DNA of 64,000 bases from Thermosaccharophagus gerlachensis (GCA_041538025.1 JBGOEV010000009.1:1-64000); one strand, 5' to 3'. Positions 16,533-26,712 are shown, counted from the stretch's first letter. Notes: generated by a model from the sequence alone, not told the origin. A program made the numbers and translations.

Positions 16533-18893
16533 TCAAGCACTTTTCACTCTTGAAGCCGGTGAAGTTTGAAAGGTTTTACTTATTATAGCGCGAGTGAGCA
16601 ATTTTGCATCAGCTAATGCAAGCGCTGCCATTTGACCTAAAGCTATCCCACCATCGTTTGGTGGGACTTGGTGGTGCCAGAGCACATCAAATCCGAGTTG
16701 CTCAAGTTTATCAATTGAGCCCTCAAGCAAAAGCTTGTTCTGAAACACACCGCCTGTAAGCGCAACTTTGTTTACACCTGTTAGGGAACGCAATTCTTGA
16801 CACGCATTGACAATCATCTCAATTACGGTCACGTGGAAACGAGCTGCAAGTTGCCGTCTGTCTTCACCGCATGAAAGCAATTCAATCAAGTGCAATAGCG
16901 TTGGGCGATGGTCAAGCACGATGGAACCTTTCTCCCAATACATGTTAAAACGCAGTGGCTTAACATCAATATCCCACGCAGGTGTAGCAGCCATCTCAAG
17001 CTCAACTGCAGCTTGCCCTTCGTATGTGGAAACATCACATATGCCAAGCAGTGCTGAGACTGCGTCAAACAACCTCCCCATGCTCGTGTTCATTGGTGAG
17101 TTCAGCCGACGAGCCACTTGCAAAGGTATGATACGCCTTTCATCACTGCTTAGCCTCTCAACCAAGCTCTCCAAGCCACCCAAAGTGAAGACCCTCTCTC
17201 CGAGCATCTCCCATGCGTATGCGAACGCAAGCCTTATGGGCTTTCGTATTGCAGCCTCTCCTCCAGCAAGTGGCATCTGCTTAAGATGTCCAAGACGCTT
17301 AAACCCATTTAGCTCGCAAAGCAGTATCTCTCCTCCCCATATCGTTCCATCAATCCCATATCCAGTCCCATCAAATGCGACTCCTATTACAGGCTCATAG
17401 ACACCGTGCTCAACCATGCAACTCAACACATGGGCATAGTGATGTTGCACTGGAAACGAAATCTCACACCACTCCTTCGCAAGTTGGGTTGTATGGTATC
17501 TTGGATGCATATCGCAAATAGACACTGCTGGTTCAACACCAAGCAAGTTACACAAATGGTTTATTGCGTGTCTCATGTATTCGCAAGTCTCAAAATTTTC
17601 AACATCGCCGATGTGTTGGCTCAGGACTGCCCAGTCATCCTGAGCAATGCAGAATGTGTTTTTAAGGTCAGCACCAACAGCCAGGGCAGGTGCTGGGAGA
17701 TGCCTTGGCAGCTCAAAGGAAGTCGGCACATAGCCCCTCGAGCGCCTTATCACAACAGCTTCGCCAGCCATCGGACGGACAACGGAATCATCACACGGAA
17801 TGTGTATATCCCTGTCATGGAACAGGAAAAAATCAACTATGCCAGATAGACGTTTGATTGCTTCCTCATTGCGAAAGCAAATCGGTTCATCCGATATATT
17901 CCCGCTCGTCATTACAAGAACGCTCGGTGAATAGCGCATCAAAACGACATGGAGTGGTGTGTATGGTAGCATTACACCTTGATAAAGATTGTTTGGCGCC
18001 ACGTTGGGGGCAATGCCACTGCCTTCTTTGTGTGGCAACAGCACAATCGGGCTCTGAGGCGAGCGCAACAGGTTCATCTCCCATTCTTCAACTTCCACGA
18101 CTTTGGTGAGTTCATTTTCATCACGACACATTATCGCAAACGGCTTTGCAGGTCGGCACTTCCTCATCCGCAACTTCTTCACAGATTCTTGATTGCGTGC
18201 ATCACACGCTATGTGAAATCCACCTAAACCTTTGATGGCGATGATATACCCTTTAGCGAGTAGCTCCCCAGCAAGACGAACAGCTTTTCCTGTCTCAGAG
18301 CAAATGACCTTGCCCTGTTCATCAGACAGCCATACCCTCGGACCACATGCTGGACATGCGTTTGGCTGTGCATGAAATCGCCTATCCTTTGGATTATGAT
18401 ATTCGTATTCGCATAGCTCGCACATCTTGAACCGAGCCATTGTCGTGTTTGGGCGATCGTATGGCAAACGGAAGATTATTGTGAACCTCGGTCCACAGTT
18501 CGTGCAATTGATGAACGGGTAAAGGAAGCGACGGTCTTTTGGATCGTTTAGCTCGCGAAGACAATCCGGGCATAAAGCCACATCGGGCGGTATAACTGGG
18601 CGAGGTTGTGATGCTGTCTCACTGCAAACTATTCTGAAACTGTTCTCAAACAGTGGCTCAACCTCATAGACTTCTACCGATGCTATCTTTGAGAGGGGTG
18701 GTGCTTCCCTTCTTAACCTCTCTACGAAAAAGTGCAGCTTCTGCTCCTCACCTTCAATCTCAATCTCAACGCTCCCGGAGGCATTCATCACATAACCAGA
18801 CAGCCCAAGCTCGCTTGCGAGCCTAAAAACAAATGGACGGAAACCAACACCTTGAACTATTCCAGTCACCTTTACTTTAAACCGCTTGAGCAC
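16533..18893 (-). CDS. hypF: Carbamoyltransferase HypF ([NiFe]-hydrogenase maturation)
   Basis: HypF converts carbamoyl phosphate to a thiocarbamate on HypE, the source of the cyanide ligands of [NiFe]-hydrogenase. All four regions are visible in 786 residues: acylphosphatase (GIVQGVGFRPFVFRLA, 1-90), two zinc fingers (CPDC...CTNC and CELC...CPAC, about 107-185), a YrdC-like domain (about 200-385) and a Kae1/TobZ-like domain with HHYAHVLSCM and VALTGGVFQN (about 400-775). It starts at GTG with AAGGAGG 8 nt upstream. It follows hypB by 33 nt in a hypA-hypB-hypF run; hypC, hypD, hypE and hydrogenase subunits are not in the window. Confidence 0.97.
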   Translation of the reverse strand: MLKRFKVKVTGIVQGVGFRPFVFRLASELGLSGYVMNASGSVEIEIEGEEQKLHFFVERLRREAPPLSKIASVEVYEVEPLFENSFRIVCSETASQPRPVIPPDVALCPDCLRELNDPKDRRFLYPFINCTNCGPRFTIIFRLPYDRPNTTMARFKMCELCEYEYHNPKDRRFHAQPNACPACGPRVWLSDEQGKVICSETGKAVRLAGELLAKGYIIAIKGLGGFHIACDARNQESVKKLRMRKCRPAKPFAIMCRDENELTKVVEVEEWEMNLLRSPQSPIVLLPHKEGSGIAPNVAPNNLYQGVMLPYTPLHVVLMRYSPSVLVMTSGNISDEPICFRNEEAIKRLSGIVDFFLFHDRDIHIPCDDSVVRPMAGEAVVIRRSRGYVPTSFELPRHLPAPALAVGADLKNTFCIAQDDWAVLSQHIGDVENFETCEYMRHAINHLCNLLGVEPAVSICDMHPRYHTTQLAKEWCEISFPVQHHYAHVLSCMVEHGVYEPVIGVAFDGTGYGIDGTIWGGEILLCELNGFKRLGHLKQMPLAGGEAAIRKPIRLAFAYAWEMLGERVFTLGGLESLVERLSSDERRIIPLQVARRLNSPMNTSMGRLFDAVSALLGICDVSTYEGQAAVELEMAATPAWDIDVKPLRFNMYWEKGSIVLDHRPTLLHLIELLSCGEDRRQLAARFHVTVIEMIVNACQELRSLTGVNKVALTGGVFQNKLLLEGSIDKLEQLGFDVLWHHQVPPNDGGIALGQMAALALADAKLLTRAIISKTFQTSPASRVKSA

Positions 18894-18926
18894 CCATTAG
18901 CCCTCCTTGTTGCCCAATAGGAAGGT

Positions 18927-19613
18927 TCATCCAAACGCCTCTTTATGCCACATCCTGATCATCTCAAGCCATTCGCCCATGCCTTCCCCTGTAAAAGCTG
19001 AAAGGGCAATGATGCGTATGTTTGGGTTGAGCGACCTTGCGTAATCCACGACCAAACCAACATCAAAGTTTAGATGCTTTAGCAAGTCAACCTTTGTCAC
19101 GATGACAGCATCAGATGTGCGAAACGCATGTGGATACTTGAGCACCTTATCTTCGCCTTCCGGAACAGATAACAATGTAACTCTGAAGTGCTCGCCAAGG
19201 TTGAACTCAGCTGGGCATATCAAGTTCCCAACATTTTCAATGAAGACAACATCCAGCTCATCAATAGGGAGTTGATTAAGGGCTTGTTCAATCATCGCTG
19301 CTTCAAGATGACACTCGCTTCCTGTAACTATCTGCACAGCAGGTATGTTGCATCCTTTCAAGCGCTCGTAATCCCTTTGAGTTGCAACATCACCAACTAT
19401 TACCCCGATACGCATTTCTTCGCCGAGCGCTTTTGCGGTAGCCTCAAGCAACGTTGTCTTACCAGAGCCGGGTGATGAAATCATGTTGATGAGCAATGTC
19501 TTGGTCTTGCTTGCGTGTTCGCTGATGCGTTTTGCTATTAGCTCATTAGCATGCAACAAGTTTTCAAGCATCAAAACTTGCTTGCGCTGTTTGTTCTGTT
19601 GGTTCATTCTCAT
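18927..19613 (-). CDS. hypB: Hydrogenase nickel-incorporation GTPase HypB
   Basis: HypB is a GTPase that delivers nickel with HypA to the large subunit of [NiFe]-hydrogenase. Visible motifs are the P-loop SSPGSGKTT (about 46-54), GDVATQRDYERL, TGSECHLEAAM with the metal-site Cys-His, ENVGNLICPAEF, and the TKVDLL guanine-specificity motif. The His-rich or CxxCGC N-terminal nickel store of some HypB proteins is absent. The reading frame overlaps the end of hypA by about 50 nt; an internal ATG at 19571 would reduce this to 8 nt, but has no better ribosome binding site. It is transcribed with hypA and hypF. Confidence 0.96.
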   Translation of the reverse strand: MRMNQQNKQRKQVLMLENLLHANELIAKRISEHASKTKTLLINMISSPGSGKTTLLEATAKALGEEMRIGVIVGDVATQRDYERLKGCNIPAVQIVTGSECHLEAAMIEQALNQLPIDELDVVFIENVGNLICPAEFNLGEHFRVTLLSVPEGEDKVLKYPHAFRTSDAVIVTKVDLLKHLNFDVGLVVDYARSLNPNIRIIALSAFTGEGMGEWLEMIRMWHKEAFG

Positions 19614-19962
19614 TTTTCATCACTTCCATTTCAACGCGCTCAATGATAAGCTTATCGCCCGATATAACTCTTCCTCCTATGCTACCACAAGATGGGCATC
19701 TGGAAAATAGGTCTTTGCCTTCAAACTCGGTGTTGCACTTCCAACAGGAGAACATGATAGGTTCAAGCTCTATTTCAAGCGTTGCATTTTCAGCGAGCGA
19801 ACCGATCTTGGCTACTTCAAACGCTTCTGTCATGAACTCAGGCACAACTGCTGTAGCCATGCCAACACGCAGTTTTATGTAAACCACTGAAGTTGCACCG
19901 ATCTCCTTAGCCTTTTGTTCTACAGCTTCAATAAGGCTTAAAGCGAGGCTAAACTCATGCAT
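19564..19962 (-). CDS. hypA: Hydrogenase nickel-incorporation protein HypA
   Basis: HypA passes nickel to hydrogenase (or urease) assembly. I start it at ATG 19962 because the N-terminal Met-His-Glu of MHEFSLALS is the nickel-binding element and His must be residue 2; the longer frame to 19989 would bury it. The zinc site is two CxxC pairs, CWKC and CPSC. The C-terminus has a Gln/Thr/Glu-rich tail of about 20 residues that overlaps hypB. It is the first gene of hypA-hypB-hypF. The region upstream (19963-20065) separates it from the large lectin-like gene and shows no strong promoter that I could place. Confidence 0.95.
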   Translation of the reverse strand: MHEFSLALSLIEAVEQKAKEIGATSVVYIKLRVGMATAVVPEFMTEAFEVAKIGSLAENATLEIELEPIMFSCWKCNTEFEGKDLFSRCPSCGSIGGRVISGDKLIIERVEMEVMKNENEPTEQTAQASFDA

Positions 19963-20065
19963 CCTTTTAACACAACTCCCATTGCCCATGATTGCTCATT
20001 GTAAGAGCATCTCAGCATTTAGTTATGCATCACTTTTGCCATGTGGGGAAGCTTTGTGGGTTACA

Positions 20066-23000
20066 TCACTTCGTAGAGGCATGCTGTTGAGGCTGTGTCA
20101 ACGCTACATCATCAATGTTAAACGATGTTCCAAAGTGATTCCCACCTATTCCAGCGAACAAGTATTGGTCTGGACTGAAGTTGGCAAAACCAATCTCGCT
20201 AACAATTAGCGAATCACTTCTCCCAAATTTGGCTGCAAGCGCTTCGGCGAGATTAAATTCTGCAATATGCCACTTCCCGTCTGGGATCACGCCTTCTATT
20301 TTGCCCAGAAGCATTGGATGACCTTGCCCAATTGCATTTCCAGAGAAGTTGATATAAAATGTCCGCCCGAATGAGCGCACAAACATATCCACTTTAACAT
20401 CCGGTTGCAATCGGTAAGCAAACCTCAGTATCGGTGCCTTCGATGCATCAAACTCGGCTTTAAGCAAAGTTATTTCAAACCTGCCACCAGTAGTGGCATT
20501 AACGACTTTCAAACTCCGTTTGCCACTAACTGCGGTTGTTGTATCAAGTATAACCATGACTTGGTTGTCTTCGTCCAACCTAACTTCAGGTTTCAGTAAC
20601 TGGCTTTCAAAGTCGAATTTAACTGGCAGCTGCAACTGCTCATGCTTTGTAGCTCCTGAGATAAGTTTCTCAGATGCCCTCGCAGCCCTTATAATAGGTT
20701 GCATAACTTCGCTGATAGGCTTTGAAGGTGCCTCACGCTCATACCATATGCGAACCCTTCCTATGTTTATTCCTTTGTTGACCGTCCATATAGCTACATG
20801 CCCACTATCAATCGGGTTATCATCTTCTGCCTCAAGTATAAGTGCATCATCAACGAACATACGCAGCTTCTTCCCACACTTCTCAACCCTCAAATACCAC
20901 CAATAGCGATGGTAGTGCTGCATTGATTTTGTTAGCTTGCCAAGTTCATCGGAGCGTTCTGCAATCACTTTTGCGCCTTTCAGAATACGAGAGCATGTAT
21001 TGTTCCATCCAGCGAAGACGAAACTGTATCCGCTATCCAAGTTAAGTCCGTCGGTGCAGATGCTGATGTTAAGGTCACCCGGGTAGTTGTAACCCTCACC
21101 GTGCATCCTTATACTCATATACGCTTCAACTACAATATCGCCACCAAATGAGCGCTTGCTCATAAGGATTGGCGAACGCGAATCTTTACCGCCGAAGAAA
21201 GACCATTCTGGACTACATGTCCAACGCTCTGTAACTTCCCATGCACCTCTTACAGCCCACCACTCAATTGGCGCATTTGCGAAGGTGCAATCAACCATAT
21301 GATCCGAAGCCACTTTCACCATATCAAAATCTATGCTTCCCCTTATTGGGATGATCCCGACTTTTGTTCCGCTCAATGGTGTCTTATCAGCAAAAGAAAA
21401 CAAAGGCTTACCATCATAGCTTGCAAAGACGAGGTTGCCATCACAGTGCAACTCAACATTTATCGGCGCCTCGCGCTCTTTAGGGATGTCTCGCTTCGCA
21501 ATGCTTTTATCAGCTTTGAAGAGCTCAATGAGGATAGAATTCTCCCTCTCACCATCAACAACGAGCCTATAACCACCGTTTTGGTCTTTTCCATCCCCTC
21601 TCAACACGAGTGCTATGGTATCCCTAAAATTCTTCTCGGATGGCAGGGTATACCTCACGAATGATGCCCCATAAAAGTTGCCACGATGCCAGTATGCACT
21701 ACCAACTTGCTGCCATGCTCCAACTGATGTAGCCCACTGAACCATTGTGGATTCACGGGTGAACTGAGCTGCTATGCTGGGGATGATAAGACGCCTGAGA
21801 GAACCGAACCGCACAAAAACACTTTTGAAAATGACCTCCCCGCTACCTTCATGGTAAAGAGCTACTTTGCCAGATGTGTGAGTTGTATCAAAAGCTTTAA
21901 GCAACTCGTTTTCATTGAGGCTAACACGAATCAATCCATCACATGTGTCTACAGTGAGCTTTAAAAGCTGTGTCTTTGGTAACTCAAATGATGCTTCAGC
22001 AAGCACTGTTGCAATCCCGTTTGCGATTCGGACAATTTGGCATTTACCTTCATAACTCACCTTTACCCGAGGTGGCGCACAACGCACGAGGTATGTGTTT
22101 GAAGGGTCCTTGAAGTAAACACCAACACCAACGGCAGCCCCTTTAGTGGTGAAGAAGATACTTGTAGTGTAATCTTTCCAAGCGCTTGACCCAGTAGCAA
22201 TCCAACGAGGTTTTGAAGGATCTTTCCTTCCGTCTATCTTAAGCGAGTTAGAGCTAATATACCAGTTTCCACTTATTGTCTCCCAGCGCCCAAGAAGTGG
22301 TTCATCAAATGTCTCAGAGAATTGCCCCCAACTCTCAACACACACATCATCAAACTGCGCTACCATTTTGCCGTCGGCATATAAGCCAACCTTTCCTATC
22401 CCGAAGAAATCACAGCGTGCGCTCAAAGTCTGTGTGCCGTCAATGAAAGCAGTTATGCGGTCATCGCACACACGAACTTCAATCTGATACCATTGCATTG
22501 GCACAAAACCGCCATCTCTCTCTGCAAGCACGTTTGTGCGTCCATCTTCAACAGCAATGATTTGCTGTTTACCGTTTTCAAAAGCACTACCCCATCTGAA
22601 GAGCAGGTAGTTTGTCCCATCTCTCGCATAAACAACCAAGCCAACCGAACCACTTTCTGACCTTGGGCGCACAGCTGCTTTAAAGGAGTAATCATCCCAA
22701 AACCAATACCCAGCTAACGCAAGGGCATTACTTGTTGATATAGCCTGCATGCTGAACGGGTTAGCACTTAGGCGTGGATTAAATTTTGAGCTATCAGCGC
22801 CAACTGGAATCCAAGTCCCATATACCCTTTCCCAGTGCTGCACATCCTCAGAACCACGCAGAAAATCATCGGCAAACAATATAGCCTCAGTTGGTTGATA
22901 CCTCGCTTCAACCACCTTAACAGCACCACTTGCTGAGTAAGCTGCCGTGCCCGAGGTAAACTCATCGTCGTAGCGGACGAATATGAGCCTCTTGTTGTGA

Positions 23001-23362
23001 ATGACCTTTATCTTGCCATACCAGTATCTGACGATAAGCTCGTTTTGGTGCTCGCTACCGACCTCTAATTTGGAGTAGCTAACGCCAAGCACTTGAAGAG
23101 CTTTACCTTTATGCTTGACTAAGCTTATGTGACATCTTTTGCGAGATGCATCAGCATGCAGGTTGAGCTCATAACCCTTGGCGTTTACCTTGTGAAACGA
23201 GACGCTCAACCTCCCTTGTGCTGTCACTGCAAGTTGATACTTAATGGCGATAGCGAACTCGCGCTCACATTCGCTTTCAAGCACTTCTCCCCACGCAAGT
23301 TTAGTGACAGCTATTACACATATCAGAGCAAAAACACATACGTGCACCTTTTGCTGGCTCAT
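20066..23362 (-). CDS. Very large secreted protein with repeated lectin/LamG-like modules
   Basis: This is a protein of about 1098 residues with a signal peptide (VHVCVFALICVIAV, cut after KLAWG). At least four modules of about 170-200 residues can be seen. Each starts with a pattern like F.DDF or F.ETF, then a W...G.W step and later lines such as YLLFRW or YLVRCA and A.FIDG or RMFVDD, typical of concanavalin-A-like (LamG/DUF1080-like) jelly-roll domains. A different C-terminal domain (from about residue 960) resembles a carbohydrate-binding jelly roll. ATG 23362 has GGAAAGGTG about 6 nt upstream. It likely acts outside the cytoplasm, perhaps on glycans. It is related in module style to the products at 33047 and 34356. 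Catalytic residues were not identified. Confidence 0.82.
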   Translation of the reverse strand: MSQQKVHVCVFALICVIAVTKLAWGEVLESECEREFAIAIKYQLAVTAQGRLSVSFHKVNAKGYELNLHADASRKRCHISLVKHKGKALQVLGVSYSKLEVGSEHQNELIVRYWYGKIKVIHNKRLIFVRYDDEFTSGTAAYSASGAVKVVEARYQPTEAILFADDFLRGSEDVQHWERVYGTWIPVGADSSKFNPRLSANPFSMQAISTSNALALAGYWFWDDYSFKAAVRPRSESGSVGLVVYARDGTNYLLFRWGSAFENGKQQIIAVEDGRTNVLAERDGGFVPMQWYQIEVRVCDDRITAFIDGTQTLSARCDFFGIGKVGLYADGKMVAQFDDVCVESWGQFSETFDEPLLGRWETISGNWYISSNSLKIDGRKDPSKPRWIATGSSAWKDYTTSIFFTTKGAAVGVGVYFKDPSNTYLVRCAPPRVKVSYEGKCQIVRIANGIATVLAEASFELPKTQLLKLTVDTCDGLIRVSLNENELLKAFDTTHTSGKVALYHEGSGEVIFKSVFVRFGSLRRLIIPSIAAQFTRESTMVQWATSVGAWQQVGSAYWHRGNFYGASFVRYTLPSEKNFRDTIALVLRGDGKDQNGGYRLVVDGERENSILIELFKADKSIAKRDIPKEREAPINVELHCDGNLVFASYDGKPLFSFADKTPLSGTKVGIIPIRGSIDFDMVKVASDHMVDCTFANAPIEWWAVRGAWEVTERWTCSPEWSFFGGKDSRSPILMSKRSFGGDIVVEAYMSIRMHGEGYNYPGDLNISICTDGLNLDSGYSFVFAGWNNTCSRILKGAKVIAERSDELGKLTKSMQHYHRYWWYLRVEKCGKKLRMFVDDALILEAEDDNPIDSGHVAIWTVNKGINIGRVRIWYEREAPSKPISEVMQPIIRAARASEKLISGATKHEQLQLPVKFDFESQLLKPEVRLDEDNQVMVILDTTTAVSGKRSLKVVNATTGGRFEITLLKAEFDASKAPILRFAYRLQPDVKVDMFVRSFGRTFYINFSGNAIGQGHPMLLGKIEGVIPDGKWHIAEFNLAEALAAKFGRSDSLIVSEIGFANFSPDQYLFAGIGGNHFGTSFNIDDVALTQPQQHASTK

Positions 23363-23524
23363 CTCTTTCACCTTTCCATAGACGAATGCTGTTATTATTG
23401 TATGCCAACGCGTCGTTCAGTTAAAATTAGACGAGGGAATGACTAAGTAGGTTGCTTTTATTTGCGCCGATGTGAAGAGCCTAATGTTACACCTTCAATG
23501 CTGAGCATTCACGGAAGGTGGAGT

Positions 23525-23956
23525 ATGAGTATGCGCATCTTGGGAGTTGACTACGGCACAAAAAGAATCGGTATAGCTATCACAGATGAGCACGGGATTA
23601 TCGCTCAACCGTTTATGAGCATAAGGAACGACGGCGATGAAAGAGCTGCAAGGAAAATTGCAGAGATAGCACATGCTCATAAGGTCTCATTGATAGTTGT
23701 TGGCATACCAAGGCGCACAGATGGAAAGAAGGGTGTGATGGAAGAGCGCTCAATTTCTTTCGCGTCCCTTTTGGGCGAGTTAAGTGGATTGCGTGTTGAG
23801 CTGTTTGATGAACGCTTCACAACCGCAATAGCAGAGAGACTCCTCCTTGAAGCCGACTTATCAAGACAGAAGCGAAAACGGCTTCGGGACAAGGTTGCAG
23901 CTGCGATAATGCTTCAAAGCTACATTCAAAGTTTAAGGGAAACAAATGAACGCTAA
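23525..23956 (+). CDS. ruvX: RuvX/YqgF-family Holliday-junction resolvase-like nuclease
   Basis: The RNase H-like fold is marked by ILGVDYGTKRIGIAI with the first catalytic Asp, IVVGIPRRTDG, and the later Glu/Asp in LFDERFTT and the DKVAAAIMLQSYI helix. The length, about 143 residues, is normal. YqgF proteins act in 16S rRNA 5'-end maturation and are proposed junction resolvases. The start is ATG 23525, preceded by GGAAGGTGGAG; MRI at 23531 is an alternative. Its stop overlaps the stop of ilvD by four bases in a tail-to-tail arrangement. It is divergent from the large lectin-like gene. Confidence 0.93.
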   Translation: MSMRILGVDYGTKRIGIAITDEHGIIAQPFMSIRNDGDERAARKIAEIAHAHKVSLIVVGIPRRTDGKKGVMEERSISFASLLGELSGLRVELFDERFTTAIAERLLLEADLSRQKRKRLRDKVAAAIMLQSYIQSLRETNER

Positions 23957-25644
23957 CAAGAGTCCTCTACAGCAAGCACAGCTCCTTTGCTTGCGCTTGT
24001 TACCAATCTGCTGTATCTTTCGAGCCATCCACCTTTTATCTTTGGCTTTGGTGGTTTCCATTCCTTACGCCTTCGCTCAAGCTCCTCTTGCGTGAGAAGC
24101 ACATCAATCCTTCGTTGTCTAAGGTCAATTTGTATAATGTCTCCGTCTCTTAAGAGCGCAATTGGACCACCAACAGCAGCCTCTGGCGATATATGCCCAA
24201 CACAAATGCCTCTTGTCCCACCAGAAAACCGCCCATCCGTTATCAAAGCCACCTCTTTACCCAAGCCCATCCCGACTATAGCTGATGTGGGAGCTAACAT
24301 TTCAACCATCCCCGGTCCACCCTTTGGACCTTCATACCTTATCACGACGACATCGCCTTTTTTCACCTTCCCAGACTTTATCCCGTTAACCGCTTCTTCC
24401 TGTGATTCAAACACTACGGCTTTGCCCTTAAACTCCCTGATGGAAGGGTCAACAGCGCCTGTCTTTATTACAGCTCCCTCTGGAGCTAAGTTCCCAAAGA
24501 GCACATGCAATCCGCCATGTGGAAGATATGCATCTTCTATCAGGCGTATGACATTGCGGTCTTTAACTGAAGCACCCTTTATGTTTTCACCGAGTGTTTT
24601 TCCTGTCACTGTGATTGCATCAAGGTGTAAAAGACCATCTATTTTGCTTAGCTCACTCAGCACAGCACTTACACCACCAGCCCTGTCCAAATCTTCCATG
24701 TGCAGATTTGATGCTGGTGAAAGGCTACATATGTATGGTGTTCTGTCCGCTATCTCGTTAATCCTCTCAAGCGGGTAATGTATATTCGCTTCATTGGCTA
24801 TAGCAAGCAAGTGCAAAACCGTGTTAGTTGAACCTCCCATGGATAGGTCAAGCGCAAAAGCATTATCAATCGCTTCAACAGTGACTATATCTCTCGGACA
24901 AAGGTTGAGTTGGATGAGCTTCATAATTTGTCTTCCAGCTTGCCTTGCCAGTTCTTTTCTTCTCTCATCGGTAGCCAATATTGTTCCGTTGCCCGGTAAC
25001 GCTAATCCCAATGCCTCAGCTATACAGCACATTGAATTTGCGGTGAACAAACCTGCACATGAACCGCAAGACGGACACGCCCTCATTTCAAGCTCACGAA
25101 GCTCTTCTTCACCTATAAGCCCAGAATAAAATGCCCCGACACCTTCAAACACCGAGATGAGATCAATCGGCTTACCTTGCTTTGACACACCAGCTGGCAT
25201 TGGACCTCCACTTATGAAAATCGCTGGGATGTTCAAGCGCACCATCGCCATGAGCATTGCAGGCACTATTTTATCGCAACTGCCTATGCAGACAAGCCCA
25301 TCAAGCCTATGTGCTTCAACCATCGTTTCAATTGAGTCAGCGATGAGTTCACGCGATGGAAGCGAATAATGCATCCCGATGTGTCCCATAGCTATACCAT
25401 CATCAACAGCGATTGTGCCAAACTCAAACGGAACACCACCAGCTTCCCTTATGCCTTCCTTAACCGCTTCAGCTATCTCTCGTAGGTGAACATGCCCCGG
25501 AACAATATCCGTGTATGAGTTAACTACGCCGATGAATGGTTTTTCGAAGTCTTCATCTTTTAGTCCGCAAGCCCGTAGTAAGCTCCTATGTGGTGCCCTA
25601 TCAATCCCTACCTTCACTTCATCTGAGCGAAACCTGCGTTCCAT
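23953..25644 (-). CDS. ilvD: Dihydroxy-acid dehydratase
   Basis: IlvD dehydrates 2,3-dihydroxy-isovalerate and -methylvalerate to the keto acids used for valine, leucine and isoleucine. The 563-residue protein has the family's cluster-binding cysteines (IGSCDKI and ACPSCGSCAGLFTANSM), AVDDGIAMGHIGM, the LSMGGSTNT motif, GNLAPEGAVIK and TDGRFSGGTRG. The length and motif order match the IlvD rather than the Edd branch. GGGAGGCG precedes the ATG. It stands 30 nt downstream of galT on the same strand; no other branched-chain gene is nearby. Confidence 0.97.
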   Translation of the reverse strand: MERRFRSDEVKVGIDRAPHRSLLRACGLKDEDFEKPFIGVVNSYTDIVPGHVHLREIAEAVKEGIREAGGVPFEFGTIAVDDGIAMGHIGMHYSLPSRELIADSIETMVEAHRLDGLVCIGSCDKIVPAMLMAMVRLNIPAIFISGGPMPAGVSKQGKPIDLISVFEGVGAFYSGLIGEEELRELEMRACPSCGSCAGLFTANSMCCIAEALGLALPGNGTILATDERRKELARQAGRQIMKLIQLNLCPRDIVTVEAIDNAFALDLSMGGSTNTVLHLLAIANEANIHYPLERINEIADRTPYICSLSPASNLHMEDLDRAGGVSAVLSELSKIDGLLHLDAITVTGKTLGENIKGASVKDRNVIRLIEDAYLPHGGLHVLFGNLAPEGAVIKTGAVDPSIREFKGKAVVFESQEEAVNGIKSGKVKKGDVVVIRYEGPKGGPGMVEMLAPTSAIVGMGLGKEVALITDGRFSGGTRGICVGHISPEAAVGGPIALLRDGDIIQIDLRQRRIDVLLTQEELERRRKEWKPPKPKIKGGWLERYSRLVTSASKGAVLAVEDSC

Positions 25645-25674
25645 ATACTTCGCCTCCCATTGAGATTGATATAC

Positions 25675-26712
25675 TCAATCAACACTTTGCATGTGCTTGT
25701 AATGCACATCTGGTTGAGACTGCAGCTCCATAGCTTTTTCCTCCGGGGAAGTGTCACTCAAGAAGACACCACCACCTATCTCCGGACCAGCAAGGTATTT
25801 GCGCAAGTTCGGTGCACGAAGCGGTGGATAAATTTCAACATGGAAATCATAGGCATCATAATCTCCACCATCAGTTGGTCTATTGTGCAGAACAAGCACA
25901 TACGGGAAAGGCATTCGCCAAAGGTTATCATACTTGATGAGCACCTTCCTAAGCACCTTAGCCAAGTCAGCGCATTCGCCCTCGCTCAATTCAGCGATGT
26001 CCCTCCTATGCTCTTTCGGAGCCACCATTACCTCATAAGCATACCGCGCAAAATAAGGAACAAAAGCAACCATCAATTCACCCTCTACTATAACTCTCCT
26101 GCCATCAAGGAGCTCGGAGATGACGATGTCATGCATAAGCCTTCTCCCCGTGTTTTCGTAATACGCTTGGCATGCTTCAATTTCTCTTTCAATCAGTTTA
26201 CAGATGAAACTCAGAGCGTAGATTTGGCAATGCGGGTGCGGATTGCTCACTCCGACAACTTCTCCACGATTCTCAAAGATAAACACATATGCAACATTTG
26301 GATCAACAGCAAGCTCAGTAAATTCTTTGCGCCATGCCATCACAACCTTTTTCACGCCTTCCTCGTCCATCAGTGAGAGCGACATGTTATGCTTTGGGTG
26401 ATAGCATAAGACTTTCGCAATGCCGATTGCAGGTCTGTTGTGATATATCCCGACAGGTTTAACCAGTTCACGAGGCGCATCTAATGAAACACATGGGAAA
26501 TCGTTTTTGAATGAGAAGGTGTCTTCATAATTTGGATTACGCTCCCCACTCGCTCTCAAATTCCCGGGACAAAGGTAGCATGTTGGGTCATACTCCGGTA
26601 GTTCATAGATGCTCTCCGATATAACTTCACCAACCCAAGGGCGATGTTGCCTGTGAGCAGCTATGATAACCCATTCACGATATAGCGGATGCCATCGTAA
26701 CTCCCAAACCAT
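25675..26712 (-). CDS. galT: Galactose-1-phosphate uridylyltransferase
   Basis: GalT exchanges UMP between UDP-glucose and galactose-1-phosphate in the Leloir pathway. The product has ELRWHPLYREWVIIAAHRQHRP at the N-terminus, the zinc-site CYLCPG, ENRGEVVGVSNPHPHCQIYA with the catalytic His of the HPH triad, and the C-terminal HVEIYPP. I choose ATG 26712 (MVWELRW) because it places the family N-terminus first and has GGGA 4 nt upstream; the frame is open to 26769. About 345 residues. No galK or galE is adjacent. Confidence 0.94.
   Translation of the reverse strand: MVWELRWHPLYREWVIIAAHRQHRPWVGEVISESIYELPEYDPTCYLCPGNLRASGERNPNYEDTFSFKNDFPCVSLDAPRELVKPVGIYHNRPAIGIAKVLCYHPKHNMSLSLMDEEGVKKVVMAWRKEFTELAVDPNVAYVFIFENRGEVVGVSNPHPHCQIYALSFICKLIEREIEACQAYYENTGRRLMHDIVISELLDGRRVIVEGELMVAFVPYFARYAYEVMVAPKEHRRDIAELSEGECADLAKVLRKVLIKYDNLWRMPFPYVLVLHNRPTDGGDYDAYDFHVEIYPPLRAPNLRKYLAGPEIGGGVFLSDTSPEEKAMELQSQPDVHYKHMQSVD

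Noticed and set aside
23987..24778. 263-residue plus-strand frame opposite ilvD
   Set aside because: Antisense shadow of a strongly conserved gene.
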